A stretch of DNA of 53,212 bases from Streptosporangiaceae bacterium. Lineage in GTDB: Bacteria; Actinomycetota; Actinomycetes; Streptosporangiales; Streptosporangiaceae. How positions within the stretch are numbered: position 1 is the first letter of the stretch; each line of letters begins with the position of its first letter. Shown piece after piece: positions 1 to 8,389 of the stretch. The translations under genes and the position numbers were made by a program. A model generated the notes under the pieces. It was given only the letters and a program-made list of their open reading frames with translations. It was not told the origin of the DNA and did no database searches. The DNA lies in assembly GCA_025964695.1 (NCBI GenBank), contig JAOPYK010000168.1, positions 1 through 53,212 on the forward strand. The letters are read 5' to 3'.

Positions 1-617
1 AGCATGACGCCCTCGGAGCTGATGCCGATGCTCTGGAAGGTCAGGCCCAGCGGCAGAGCCGGCACGGGCACAGAGAAGTCGAGCTTCTGGCCCAGGTCGG
101 AGAGCGGGAACCCCTCGACTGAGATCCCGTGCACCTGGATCTGGTTGCCGACCTTGGTGACCCGGGCCGTGGCCGTGCCATCCGCGATGCCGAGGTCGAT
201 CTTGGCTTGCACCGTGTCCGGGCCTGCCGACGACAGCGTGAGGTCCGGTTCGCCTGCCGCACCCGCCAGATCGGCGAACGTAACGACTCCGGTGCCGTCC
301 ATGCTGTCTATGGTGCCCTTCTGGTAGCTGGAGTCGAGGTGGACGCCTCGTACGCTGGCGTCCAGACGGCTGATGCGCAGCGGTCCCTCCTTGACCCCGC
401 GGGCGCTCATGCTCACATGCTGGAAGTTGCGTGAGATCGCCTGGGTCAGGAACGGGAAACCCTTGATCTTCACATCGGGCTTGGCGTTGAAGCCCTGTTT
501 CTGAATCTCCCCGGCGATCGTGTTGTCGGCGTACACCACGGCGACGCGATCGACGATCACGGCGACGGCGAGCAGCGCCACCACGATCAAGATGGCGACG
601 AGCAGCCACCGGGGCAT
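1..617 (-). CDS. LmeA-like (DUF2993) phospholipid-binding protein, C-terminus outside window
   Basis: About 205 codons are visible before the frame leaves the window. The protein starts with one hydrophobic segment (residues 4-22), an uncleaved anchor or signal, followed by a beta-rich body with the motif GFPFLTQ (residues 53-59), which is typical of the DUF2993 family. The characterised relative LmeA binds phospholipid in the mycobacterial periplasm and is needed for lipomannan elongation, so an envelope-lipid role outside the membrane is the likely job here. The ATG at 617 follows GGGAGG a few bases upstream. A GTG at 674 is an alternative start but has no visible ribosome site. Function is by family only. 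Confidence 0.8.
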   Translation of the reverse strand, partial: MPRWLLVAILIVVALLAVAVIVDRVAVVYADNTIAGEIQKQGFNAKPDVKIKGFPFLTQAISRNFQHVSMSARGVKEGPLRISRLDASVRGVHLDSSYQKGTIDSMDGTGVVTFADLAGAAGEPDLTLSSAGPDTVQAKIDLGIADGTATARVTKVGNQIQVHGISVEGFPLSDLGQKLDFSVPVPALPLGLTFQSIGISSEGVM

Positions 618-847
618 TCGCCTCCCGCTGGAGGGCGGCTCCGGTCCTGTCCATTCGGGTGCGTGGACGGTCACCCGTCACCGCGTACGTCGGTCGTCAT
701 CACGACCAGCGAAATCCACCGGGTCCTCCCTGTCAACGCACAGTGTTCTCACCATGAGACCTATAGGAAAAGGGGCATAGCGAGTTCTTACAGACCACGT
801 ACAGGGTCGCCGGTGATCTTCTTAAGGCCGCTTCGTGATGCGACGGT

Positions 848-2365
848 GTGGCTGTGACCAGCTTCGATAAGACCAGGACGGCCGGCGCCGTCGTCGCGGC
901 GGCGGCGCTGTGCGTGCTGATGATGTCGGCGGTGCACCCCGGTCTGCTGCCTGGCCCGTCCCTCGTGGAGCGGGCGATCGCGTGGCTGCTCTTCGCCGCC
1001 GGGGCCTGGCTGGTCCGCACGCTGCCCGTACGCCTCGCCGTACCGCTGATCATCATCGGCGGGATCGGCCTGCAGGTCGCCGCGCTCTCGGCGCCGCCGC
1101 GTACCAGCAGCGATTCGTACCGCTACATCTGGGACGGGCGGGTGCAGTCCGCCGGCATCGATCCGTACCGCCATGTCCCGGCCGCGCCCGAGCTGGCCCC
1201 GCTGCGCGACCCCTCGTTCCTGTGGGCCGGGACCAACGGCTCCTGGTGCATCCAGCCTGGAACGCCCGACCCGGATCACGCCGGTGCCGTGTTGACCCTG
1301 GGCTGCACGCTGATGAACCGGCCGGCGGTGCACACGATCTATCCGCCGGTCGCCGAAGGCTACTTCACCGTCGTGCACGCGCTGTCCCCCGCGAACGCCC
1401 GCACCGGGCCCACCCAGCTCGCGGCGGCACTCATGGCGGTCGCGACCACGATGCTGCTCATCTTCGGCCTGTCCCGGATCGGCGGTGATCCTCGGCTCGC
1501 GGTGCTGTGGGCGTGGTGCCCTCTGGTGGCCCTGGAAGCCGGGAACAACGCCCACATCGATGTCGTCGAGGCATTTCTGCTGGTGGCCGCGCTGCTCATC
1601 CTCGCCCGGGCCACGACCAGGCCGAGAGCACTGCTCGGAGGGGCGATGCTCGGCTTGGCGGTCGCGACGAAGTTCCTCCCGGTGCTGGTCGCTCCCGCGA
1701 TCTCCCGGCGCCGCCCCGTCGCGGTGGCGGCGGCGGCGCTCGGGGCGATCATCACGGTCTACCTGCCCCATGTGCTGGCGGTCGGTGGCGGAATCATCGG
1801 CTACCTGCCCGGTTACCTCAAGGAAGAGGGGTACGACTCCGGCTCCCGGTTCGCCCTGCTCGGCCTGATCATCCCCCATCGGTATGCGGCGCCGGTGGCC
1901 GTGCTGGTGCTGGCCACGACGGCGCTCCTGGTCTGGTGGACCACCGACCCGGATCGTCCCTGGCGTGGGGCGCTGGTGATGGCCGGGGTCTTTCTGCTGG
2001 TCACCTCGCCGGCCCTACCCTGGTACGGCGAGCTGGTCATCGTGCTCGTGGCGCTGGACGGCAGGGTCGAATGGCTCGTGGCCGGGGCCGGCGGCCATCT
2101 CATGTGGGCGATGACCGAACTCGGGGTGCCCGGCCTGGAGGCGACCCGGATCGGATACGGCACCGGCGCTCTCGTGGTCCTCGCCGGGTCCACCGTACGG
2201 ATGATCGCCCGCCGCCGGGGAGCGCCCGCGGGCGCCCCGTGCCCGCCTCTGCCGCCGGAGCCCGCTCGCTTGCTCCGCCGCATTAAGACTCTTCAAGAGG
2301 TTTTGCCGCAGTCAAAGGGGAATTCTTCAGTACCGTCTCACTCGCGAGGCATGCCTCTTCCCTGA
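848..2365 (+). CDS. GT87-like polytopic membrane glycosyltransferase
   Basis: A 505-residue protein with about ten hydrophobic segments and, near residue 95, the luminal-type acidic loop SSDSYRYIWDGRVQ followed by GIDPY. This pattern is typical of GT-C fold, polyprenyl-phosphate-mannose-dependent transferases (GT87, PimE/DUF2029-like). It would move a mannose or other hexose from a lipid carrier to an envelope glycan on the outer face of the membrane. The GTG at 848 is the first good start; no strong ribosome site is seen. The last 30 residues are polar and look unrelated to the family, so the true C-terminus may be extended. It is divergent from the LmeA-like gene and followed by a PGRP amidase, which fits an envelope neighbourhood. 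Acceptor and donor are unknown. Confidence 0.75.
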   Translation: MAVTSFDKTRTAGAVVAAAALCVLMMSAVHPGLLPGPSLVERAIAWLLFAAGAWLVRTLPVRLAVPLIIIGGIGLQVAALSAPPRTSSDSYRYIWDGRVQSAGIDPYRHVPAAPELAPLRDPSFLWAGTNGSWCIQPGTPDPDHAGAVLTLGCTLMNRPAVHTIYPPVAEGYFTVVHALSPANARTGPTQLAAALMAVATTMLLIFGLSRIGGDPRLAVLWAWCPLVALEAGNNAHIDVVEAFLLVAALLILARATTRPRALLGGAMLGLAVATKFLPVLVAPAISRRRPVAVAAAALGAIITVYLPHVLAVGGGIIGYLPGYLKEEGYDSGSRFALLGLIIPHRYAAPVAVLVLATTALLVWWTTDPDRPWRGALVMAGVFLLVTSPALPWYGELVIVLVALDGRVEWLVAGAGGHLMWAMTELGVPGLEATRIGYGTGALVVLAGSTVRMIARRRGAPAGAPCPPLPPEPARLLRRIKTLQEVLPQSKGNSSVPSHSRGMPLP

Positions 2366-2390
2366 GCCTCCCCACATCCCAGGAACCGCC

Positions 2391-3212
2391 ATGAAGCTTG
2401 TGAGCCGTAAGGACTGGGGCGCCCGGGCGCCCAAGGCCTCGCCGGTCTACCTTTCGTCCACCCGTGGCGTGAAGGTGCACTACACCGGCGAGTACGAGGA
2501 CCCGGACATCCTCAACAACCACGGCAGATGCGCCGGCCGGCTGCGGGCGATCCAGAACGACCACATGGATTCCAACGGCTGGAACGACATCGCCTACAAC
2601 TTCCTTGTCTGTGACCACGGCTACGTCTTCGAAGGGCGTGGTCTGCACCATCTGTCCGCCGCCAACGGGCCCGGGCTGAACACCGGCCACTACGCGGTGT
2701 GTGGCCTGGTGGGCAACAAAGGGACCACCCAGCCGCCGCGCGACATGCTGATCGGCATCAGAGACGCGATCGACTACCTCTGCAGCCGCGGCAACGCCGG
2801 ACAGGAGATCAAGGGCCATCGCGACGGCTACAGCACGGACTGCCCGGGCGATCCGCTGTACGCCTGGGTGAAGAAGGGCGCGCCCCGCCCCAGTGCCCCG
2901 CCCCTGGAGGACGACGACCTGCCCGGCGGGCGGCTCAACGAAGGCCCCCAGGCGGTCACTCCCATCGCGCTGCCGAAGGGCCGTTACAAGACGGTCGGTT
3001 TCGTCTGTGACAACGCGCTGCAGGGCAAGCCGCCCGCCCTGCTGCGGGTGGCGACCGGCACCGGCGCCGGGACCTGGCAGAGCGAGCAGGTGACGGTCGA
3101 CTCCACGCAGGGACAGACCGTGGTCACCTTCCCGGACGCGGGCAACACCGTGGGGCTGTCGGTGCGGCGCGAGGACGACGGCGACGTCGCTGTGGCGTGG
3201 GAGGTCTCCTGA
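2391..3212 (+). CDS. PGRP/Amidase_2 N-acetylmuramoyl-L-alanine amidase
   Basis: Residues 1-160 form a peptidoglycan-recognition amidase domain. Zinc ligands are readable as H30 (KVHYTG), H143 (KGHRD) and C151 (TDCPGD), and Y70 or a nearby Tyr in WNDIAYNF occupies the usual catalytic tyrosine region. Such enzymes cut the bond between N-acetylmuramic acid and L-alanine. Residues 175-273 are a separate beta-rich domain of unknown role, possibly wall or sugar binding. No signal peptide is visible, so export would need another route, or the enzyme acts after lysis or on internalised muropeptides. The ATG is preceded by an AGGA box. Stand-alone gene, 25 bases after the glycosyltransferase. Confidence 0.85.
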   Translation: MKLVSRKDWGARAPKASPVYLSSTRGVKVHYTGEYEDPDILNNHGRCAGRLRAIQNDHMDSNGWNDIAYNFLVCDHGYVFEGRGLHHLSAANGPGLNTGHYAVCGLVGNKGTTQPPRDMLIGIRDAIDYLCSRGNAGQEIKGHRDGYSTDCPGDPLYAWVKKGAPRPSAPPLEDDDLPGGRLNEGPQAVTPIALPKGRYKTVGFVCDNALQGKPPALLRVATGTGAGTWQSEQVTVDSTQGQTVVTFPDAGNTVGLSVRREDDGDVAVAWEVS

Positions 3213-3299
3213 CGGGGCCGCGACTCGCCGATCCTTACGATTCCCGTACGTAACGGCCGGGCGGGCGACGCGGGCCGGTCACCGCGTTAACGTCCGAGC

Positions 3300-4355
3300 A
3301 TGCGTGTACTGGTAACGGGATCGGCCGGGTTCATCGGCGCCCCCATCGTTGAGGAGCTCATCGCCGTGGGTCACGAGGTCCGGGGCCTGGATCTGCGGCC
3401 CGGCGTCCACGGAACGACAGGGGACGTACGGGACGCCGCGACCGTGGCGCGATGCCTGGACGGGGTGGACGTCGTCTGCCACCAGGCCGCCAAGGTGGGC
3501 CTGGGCGTGGACGTCTTTGACCTCCCCGACTACGCCTCGGTCAACGTGGTCGGCACCGCGGTGCTGCTGGCGGAAATGGCGCGCGCGGGAGTGGACCGGC
3601 TGGTGCTGGCCTCCTCGATGGTGGTGTACGGAGAGGGCGCCTACACCTGTGCCCGCCACGGTGACGTACGACCGGGACCACGGGAGGAGAGCGCGCTGCG
3701 GGCCGGCCGGTTCGAGCCGCCCTGCCCGCTGTGCGGGCAGCCGCTCGAGCCCGGGGCGCTCAGCGAGTCTGCCCCATTCGATCCCCGGAGCGTCTATGCC
3801 GACACCAAGGTGGCGCAGGAGCACCTGGCGACCTCCTGGGCCCGGACCACCGGCGCGACCGTGACCGCCCTGCGCTATCACAACGTCTATGGCCCGGGGA
3901 TGCCCCAGCACACCCCGTACGCGGGCGCGGCGGCCATCTTCCGGTCCGCCCTTCAGCGCGGGGCGGCGCCGAAGGTGTTCGAGGACGGCCGCCAGCGGCG
4001 GGACTTCGTGCACGTTCGCGATGTGGCCCGGGCCAACGTGCTGGCGGTCGCCCGGACGGGAGCGTCGCAGGCCTACAACGTGGCGAGCGGTGAGCCGCAC
4101 ACCGTCGGCGAGATGGCGCACGCCCTCGCGGTCGCCCACCGTGGGCCCGAGCCGGTGGTGACCGGTGGCTATCGGCTGGGGGACGTACGCCATGTCGTCG
4201 CCTCGCCCGGCAAGGCACGGGCCGAGCTGGGATTCACCGCGTCCGTCGCGTTCACGGACGGCATGGCGGAGTTCGCGGCCGAGTCGAACGACAGGTCGAA
4301 CAGCTCGTCCACCAGCCCCGACAGCCGTTCGACCTCCTCCCGCACCACGGCGTAG
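3300..4355 (+). CDS. NAD-dependent epimerase/dehydratase (extended SDR) with altered C-terminus
   Basis: An extended short-chain dehydrogenase of the nucleotide-sugar epimerase type. The Rossmann motif GSAGFIGAP is at residues 7-15, the catalytic YxxxK is in VYADTKVAQ near residue 163, and [14 protein letters not shown] is typical of sugar-nucleotide epimerases. An insert with a CPLCGQP motif (about residue 142) could bind a metal. The family-like sequence ends near GMAEFAAE (about residue 328). The last 20 residues are Ser/Thr-rich and are the antisense of a histidine-kinase remnant, so the natural 3' end has been lost at a rearrangement junction near position 4288. The start lacks a ribosome site and may be leaderless. 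It probably supplies an activated sugar for the transferases downstream. Confidence 0.8.
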   Translation: MRVLVTGSAGFIGAPIVEELIAVGHEVRGLDLRPGVHGTTGDVRDAATVARCLDGVDVVCHQAAKVGLGVDVFDLPDYASVNVVGTAVLLAEMARAGVDRLVLASSMVVYGEGAYTCARHGDVRPGPREESALRAGRFEPPCPLCGQPLEPGALSESAPFDPRSVYADTKVAQEHLATSWARTTGATVTALRYHNVYGPGMPQHTPYAGAAAIFRSALQRGAAPKVFEDGRQRRDFVHVRDVARANVLAVARTGASQAYNVASGEPHTVGEMAHALAVAHRGPEPVVTGGYRLGDVRHVVASPGKARAELGFTASVAFTDGMAEFAAESNDRSNSSSTSPDSRSTSSRTTA

Positions 4356-4645
4356 TGCGGGCGGGCCGCGCCCGGGTCGGCCGCGACGGCCTCGGCCGCG
4401 GTCCGCAGTCCCGAGAGGGGCGTACGCAGGTCGTGGCTGAGCCAGGCGATCAGTTCCCGGCGGCTCGCGGCCAGCTCTTTTCGCGATCATGTGAGGCCGC
4501 GAGCCGTGAGTGGGCGGCCGCCAGCTCACGGGAGAGTTCGGCGAGCTCGGCGGGCAGTGGCCGCCGCGGCGAGGCGTACGGCTCGTGGCTCGCGCCGGTG
4601 GCGACCGCGCGGTGAGCGGCGGCGAGGCGGCGGCCCGCACCTCGC
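4285..4645 (-). pseudogene. Sensor histidine kinase remnant (linker plus HisKA), frameshifted and truncated at both ends
   Basis: The minus strand encodes, in two frames, a coiled linker (PAELAELSRELAAAHSRL) and a clear HisKA dimerisation/phosphoacceptor segment ([15 protein letters not shown], His codon at 4433-4435) ending in LVDELFDLS. The two parts are joined only if one base is adjusted in the run of four T at 4478-4481; without that, a TGA interrupts. The sensor and HAMP regions upstream and the whole ATP-binding domain downstream are missing. The downstream break lies at about 4288, inside the epimerase reading frame, where a short TCGAAC repeat occurs twice. This is a dead gene fragment; its cognate response regulator is not in the window. 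Confidence 0.75.
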
Positions 4646-4760
4646 TGACCGGGTGAGATGCACGTTTGGACGGCTTTGTTCGGGCGTATAGGGAGTGATC
4701 ACGTCCTTACCGTAGGGCTGACCTGGCTAAATAGAAGGTGCTGTCATCACTCTGTAAGGG

Positions 4761-4787
4761 TTGATCATGGGCGTCCGGGCTTAGCGT
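4761..4787 (+). promoter_or_regulatory. Possible leaderless promoter of the glycosyltransferase operon
   Basis: TTGATC (4761-4766) and TTAGCGT (4781-4787) could be -35 and -10 elements, although the spacer of about 15 is short. The ATG at 4795 follows 7 bases later without a ribosome site, which is what a leaderless transcript would look like. The epimerase start at 3300 has almost the same block (TTAACGTCCGAGC, then ATG), supporting a shared arrangement. Confidence 0.3.
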
Positions 4788-4794
4788 CAGAAGC

Positions 4795-5439
4795 ATGATC
4801 AACGTTGTGCTGCCCTGTCTGGACGAGGCCGAGGCTCTCCCGTGGGTGCTGGATCGGATGCCGGGCGGCTACCACCCGATCGTGGTCGACAACGGCTCCG
4901 CAGACGGTTCGGCCGACGTTGCGGCGGGCCATGGCGCCCAGGTGATCCATGAACCGCGGCGCGGCTTCGGAGCCGCCTGCCACGCCGGGCTGCTTGCCGC
5001 CTCCGCGGAGGTCGTGTGCTTCATGGACGCCGATGCCTCACTGGACCCCCTTGAACTGCCCGCCCTGGTCGGCGCGCTGGGCGGCGCCCATCTGGTGCTG
5101 GGGCGGCGGCGTCCGACCGAGCGCGGCGCCTGGCCGGTCCACGCCCGGCTCGGCAACGCGGTGCTCGCCGCCTCGCTCAACCGCCGCCTGCACGGCCCGC
5201 GGCTGCACGATCTCGGCCCGATGCGGGCGGTCCGGCGCGGCGAACTGCTCGGTCTCGGGCTCACCGACCGGCGCTTCGGCTATCCGCTGGAGATGGTGCT
5301 GCGAGCGGCCCGCGCCGGCTGGACGATCACGGAGCTCGAGGTCGCCTATCTCCCCCGGCGCGGCCGGTCCAAGGTCACCGGCACCGTACGCGGCACGGTG
5401 TGCGCCGTACGGGACATGCACAGGGTGCTGGCCACATGA
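4795..5439 (+). CDS. Family 2 glycosyltransferase (polyprenyl-phosphate sugar transferase-like)
   Basis: A compact 214-residue GT-A transferase. The N-terminal strand INVVLPCLDEAEAL and DNGSADGS form the nucleotide-binding part, and MDADASLDP (near residue 80) is the metal-binding DxD region. The size and the absence of membrane segments resemble dolichol-phosphate-mannose-synthase-like enzymes that load a sugar from a nucleotide onto a lipid carrier at the cytosolic face. Its TGA overlaps the ATG of the next gene (ATGA at 5436-5439), so the three genes 4795-6682 are one translationally coupled operon. Substrate is unknown. Confidence 0.8.
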   Translation: MINVVLPCLDEAEALPWVLDRMPGGYHPIVVDNGSADGSADVAAGHGAQVIHEPRRGFGAACHAGLLAASAEVVCFMDADASLDPLELPALVGALGGAHLVLGRRRPTERGAWPVHARLGNAVLAASLNRRLHGPRLHDLGPMRAVRRGELLGLGLTDRRFGYPLEMVLRAARAGWTITELEVAYLPRRGRSKVTGTVRGTVCAVRDMHRVLAT

Positions 5440-6068
5440 GCGGCGCCGATCTCATCGTCATCGCCAAGGAGCCCCGGCCGGGCCTGGTGAAGACCCGGCT
5501 GACCCCGCCGTACAGCCCCGGACAGGCCGCCGAGCTGGCCGAGGCCGCGTTGGGCGACACCCTGGAGACCGTCGCGGCGACCCCGGCGGCGCGTCGGGTC
5601 CTCGCCCTGTCCGGCGGGCCGGGTCCGTGGCTGCCGCCCGGCTTCGAGGTCATCGCGCAACGGGGGGACGGGCTCGACGAGCGTCTCGCCGCGGCCTTCG
5701 GGGACGCGCACCGGGGACGTCCGATGGTGCTCATCGGCATGGACACCCCGCAGGTCACCACCGCACTTCTCGTCCGGGCCGGAAAGGCGCTGCGCACCCA
5801 TGAGGCGGTGTTCGGACCCGCCGAGGACGGTGGCTTCTGGCTGCTCGGCCTGCGGACGCCAGAACCCGGATTGCTCACCGGGGTGCCGATGTCGCGCCCC
5901 GACAGCGGCGCGGTCCAGCTCGCCCGGCTGCGCGGGGCCGGCCTGCGGGTCGCCGTGCTGCCGGAACTGACCGATGTAGACACCGCGGCCGACGCCGAGC
6001 GAGTGGCCGCCTGTGCGCCGCACGGCCGGTTCGCCCAGGCCGTACGAGGCGTACGGGTGAGCGCGTGA
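5436..6068 (+). CDS. DUF2064 / TIGR04282-type nucleotidyl-glycosyltransferase-like protein
   Basis: A 210-residue protein of the DUF2064 family, with the N-terminal signature AKEPRPGLVKTRL (residues 9-21), IGMDTPQVT in the centre and GPAEDGGFWLLGL toward the C-terminus. The fold resembles CofC/MobA nucleotidyltransferases. Databases often call it arsenosugar biosynthesis glycosyltransferase, but no arsenic gene is near, so that label should not be taken literally. It overlaps its neighbours by 4 bases on each side (ATGA upstream, GTGA downstream), and it is expected to work on the same sugar or lipid product as the transferase before it. The start at 5436 is chosen because of this overlap. 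Confidence 0.8.
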   Translation: MSGADLIVIAKEPRPGLVKTRLTPPYSPGQAAELAEAALGDTLETVAATPAARRVLALSGGPGPWLPPGFEVIAQRGDGLDERLAAAFGDAHRGRPMVLIGMDTPQVTTALLVRAGKALRTHEAVFGPAEDGGFWLLGLRTPEPGLLTGVPMSRPDSGAVQLARLRGAGLRVAVLPELTDVDTAADAERVAACAPHGRFAQAVRGVRVSA

Positions 6069-6682
6069 TCGGCGGACTCTACGAGGGCTCACTGGCCGGG
6101 CTGGTGCCGGTGGACATCGAGTACACCGACGGACGGCGCACACCGCTGCCCGTCGGGGACTGGCTGGCCGAGCGGCCCGGCGACGCGGGGCTGCTGGATC
6201 GGTGCGCCGGGCCTGCCCTCGACGTCGGTTCCGGACCCGGCAGGCTGATCGTGGCGCTCGGCGAGCGGGGCGTGCCCGCACTCGGGATCGACGTGACCCC
6301 GTACGCGGTCGAGCTCAGCAGGGCGGCGGGCGGGCTCGCCCTGCGCCGGGACGTGTTCGGCCGGGTGCCGGGTGCCGGCCGCTGGCGGACCGTGCTGCTG
6401 GCCGACGGCAACATCGGCATCGGCGGTGATCCGGGCGCCCTGCTGCGACGTGTAGCCGAACTGCTGCGGCCCGGTGGGCAGGCGCTCATCGAGGTCACCG
6501 GGCCGGGGACCGTGACGCGGGCCGAATGGGTGCGGCTGCGCTCGGCGGCGGGCTCGGAGGGCTGGTTCCGCTGGGCGCAGGTGGCGCTCGACGACATGGC
6601 CGCGCTGACCGCGCGATGCGGGCTGACCGTTGCCGACCGGTGGACGGAGGCGGGACGATGGTTCGTCGCCTTGGCCATCTGA
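6065..6682 (+). CDS. Class I SAM-dependent methyltransferase
   Basis: A 205-residue Rossmann methyltransferase. Motif I is ALDVGSGPGRL (about residues 50-60), the acidic residue after the second strand is in GIDVTPYAVE, and LLRPGGQALIEVTG is the usual post-I/motif III strand. It is the last intact gene of the coupled operon with the family 2 glycosyltransferase and the DUF2064 protein, so methylation of their sugar or lipid product is the simplest reading. From memory, similar actinobacterial operons continue with a small membrane protein and a molybdopterin oxidoreductase. Here only a broken membrane protein follows. Confidence 0.8.
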   Translation: MIGGLYEGSLAGLVPVDIEYTDGRRTPLPVGDWLAERPGDAGLLDRCAGPALDVGSGPGRLIVALGERGVPALGIDVTPYAVELSRAAGGLALRRDVFGRVPGAGRWRTVLLADGNIGIGGDPGALLRRVAELLRPGGQALIEVTGPGTVTRAEWVRLRSAAGSEGWFRWAQVALDDMAALTARCGLTVADRWTEAGRWFVALAI

Positions 6683-6748
6683 CATCATCCGGCCGGCCGG
6701 CGGGTCGGCCGGCGGACCGGGCGGGTGGGTCACCGAGGTAGTGGTCCT

Positions 6749-7023
6749 ATGAGGCCCCGCCACGGATACGCCGCCGGAGCCGCCCTGGTGGTGTGGGGGC
6801 TGTTCGGCCTCGTCACCCATGCACCGACACCAATCCGGTCGGCTGGGCCGTGTGGTTCGGCGGAGCCGCCGTCGCCCACGATCTGATCGTGGTGCCGGTG
6901 GTGCCGGCCGTCGCGCCGGCCACGACCCGGGTGCCCGTGCCCTACCGGATGCCGCTCCAGGCCGTCCTGGTCGTCAGCGGCTGCGTGGCCCAGATCGGTG
7001 CCGTACCGCTGCTGCTCATGTAG
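6749..7023 (+). pseudogene. Frameshifted small membrane protein gene
   Basis: An ATG at 6749 opens a frame beginning MRPRHGYAAGAALVVWGLFG, a membrane segment. The matching continuation (NPVGWAVWFGGAAVAHDLI and a last segment LQAVLVVSGCVAQIG) lies in another frame from about 6822 to the TAG at 7021-7023. A one-base change between about 6820 and 6835 separates them. Joined, they would make a roughly 90-residue protein with two or three membrane segments. It follows the methyltransferase and probably belonged to that operon. The break could also be a sequencing error. It ends 13 bases before the convergent cupredoxin gene. Confidence 0.55.
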
Positions 7024-7035
7024 TTCCGGAGCCGG

Positions 7036-7401
7036 TCACTTCACCACCAGGGCGCCGTGCATGTATTCGTGAATGTTGCAGACGTAGGCGTAGATTCTCC
7101 GGGCGGTCGGCGCGGTGAACGTGCTGGTCCGGCCGCCGGCGATCGTGCCGGTGTCGAACGCGTTGGTGCCGATCGAGGTCACCGTATGGGCGGCGGTGTC
7201 CTTGTTGACGACCGTGACCTTCGCTCCCGGCGTGACGGTGAGCGACGCGGGCTGGAATTTGAAATCCTGGATGGTGATCGTGGGGCCGCCCGCGGTGGCC
7301 GCGCTCCGGTGTGCGGGCTTCGACTGGCCGCCGCAGCCGGTGAGAACCAGAACCGCAAAGGTCAGCGCGCCGGTGGATCGCCGTACGTGGAGTAAGCCCA
7401 T
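7036..7401 (-). CDS. Cupredoxin lipoprotein (amicyanin/plastocyanin-like)
   Basis: A 121-residue exported copper protein. The lipobox is LTGCGG with the modified Cys at 23. The mature part is one cupredoxin domain with a complete type-1 copper site: H72 (AAHTV), C108, H111 and M114 in VCNIHEYMHG. The C-x2-H-x2-M spacing is the amicyanin type. It should carry single electrons on the outer face of the membrane. A GGGGG box precedes the ATG at 7401. It lies just downstream of two ferritin-like exported proteins on the same strand (107-base gap), so the three may share a metal or redox task. The redox partner is not evident. Confidence 0.85.
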   Translation of the reverse strand: MGLLHVRRSTGALTFAVLVLTGCGGQSKPAHRSAATAGGPTITIQDFKFQPASLTVTPGAKVTVVNKDTAAHTVTSIGTNAFDTGTIAGGRTSTFTAPTARRIYAYVCNIHEYMHGALVVK

Positions 7402-7507
7402 GTGCGTTGCCCCCTATGGAGCCGGTCGCCGCAGGCGGGTGGGGGAAGAACGGTCAGATGTCCCCCACCCGGGTCGCGTCGTGCCTGCGGCGCTCATGTG
7501 ATCGGCG

Positions 7508-8389
7508 TCAGACCGTGAGATCGCTCGGCTTGGCGGCCATGTCAGTGGCGATGGTGTCACTCGGCACCGGGTATTCGCCCAGGATGAAATGCAGGATCGC
7601 GGCGTGCATGGCCTCGACCGGAGCGATCGACGCCGCGATGTCGACGGCCTGCTTGTTCGCGACGGTGGACGCCGCGGACACGTATGTCTGGGTGGCTCCG
7701 TTCTCCAGCTTGAGAGCCAGCTTGGCGACCTCCCCGATGCCGGTGGCCTTGTTCAGGGCGTCCGCCACGGCCTGCTGGCTGTTCAGCGGGGTACCCGTGA
7801 TGGTGGGCTTGCCCGCGCTCTGCAGCACGGCGTTCCACGCCTTCGCGTGGTCGGCATGCTGAGCCATCGCGGTCTTGGCGAAGGTGGTCACGGCGGGCGG
7901 GACCGTACCGAGCTTGCCTCCCTGCGCCGCGGACAGCGCAGACTGGTAGGCACCGACCGCCTGGTTCTCCAGGGCCACCGACAGCGCGACGAGCTTGAGT
8001 TCCCCGGTGTAAACGCTGGCCGAAGCGGACGGCGAGGCCGAGGCGGACTGCGACGGGGACTCCGAGGCCGACGGGGACCCCGTATCGGACGGAGACTCCG
8101 AGTCCACCGGGGACTCCGGGGTCGCGCTCACGGACCTCGCGCTGTTTCCGCAGGCCGCGAGTGCCAGAGTGACGAACGCGCCGCCCGCGCCCAGCAGGAA
8201 CGCCCGCCGCGCGGCGGAGCTGATGCCAGGGTTCTTCGGCGAGGTGTCGGCTAGCTCCTCGGACAGGTCGTGAGCACGCGCGAACATCACCGGGATCGTC
8301 TCGCGGTGCGACTCGTCGAGATCCCTGGTCAGAGCCGCCAGCTCCGACTCGCTGATCGGCATCTCCCACGGACGCCTGTCGGCCGTCAT
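7508..8389 (-). CDS. Tat-type ferritin-like domain lipoprotein
   Basis: A 293-residue protein. Residues 1-58 are a polar, helical leader. A twin-arginine signal follows (ARRAFLLG, R61-R62) ending at a lipobox-like LAACG (C80). Then comes a Ser-rich linker of about 45 residues and a four-helix ferritin-like domain (about 127-280) of the DUF4439/Ferritin_2 type. Candidate metal ligands are Glu in ALENQAV, His in AQHADH, Glu in KLENGAT and Glu/His in APVEAMH. One helix-B Glu of its neighbour is Ala here, so the diiron site may be incomplete. Its ATG overlaps the stop of the upstream paralogue (ATGA), so the two are translated together. Role unknown: iron handling or oxidation outside the cell. 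Confidence 0.75.
   Translation of the reverse strand: MTADRRPWEMPISESELAALTRDLDESHRETIPVMFARAHDLSEELADTSPKNPGISSAARRAFLLGAGGAFVTLALAACGNSARSVSATPESPVDSESPSDTGSPSASESPSQSASASPSASASVYTGELKLVALSVALENQAVGAYQSALSAAQGGKLGTVPPAVTTFAKTAMAQHADHAKAWNAVLQSAGKPTITGTPLNSQQAVADALNKATGIGEVAKLALKLENGATQTYVSAASTVANKQAVDIAASIAPVEAMHAAILHFILGEYPVPSDTIATDMAAKPSDLTV

Noticed and set aside
788-1879. 363-codon open frame on the minus strand
   Set aside because: It is the antisense of the GT87-like gene; its composition (Arg/Gly/His-rich, no hydrophobic core) is that of a shadow frame in GC-rich DNA.
5436-6068. Arsenosugar biosynthesis role for the DUF2064 protein
   Set aside because: The label comes from the family name; no arsenic methyltransferase or radical SAM partner is nearby.
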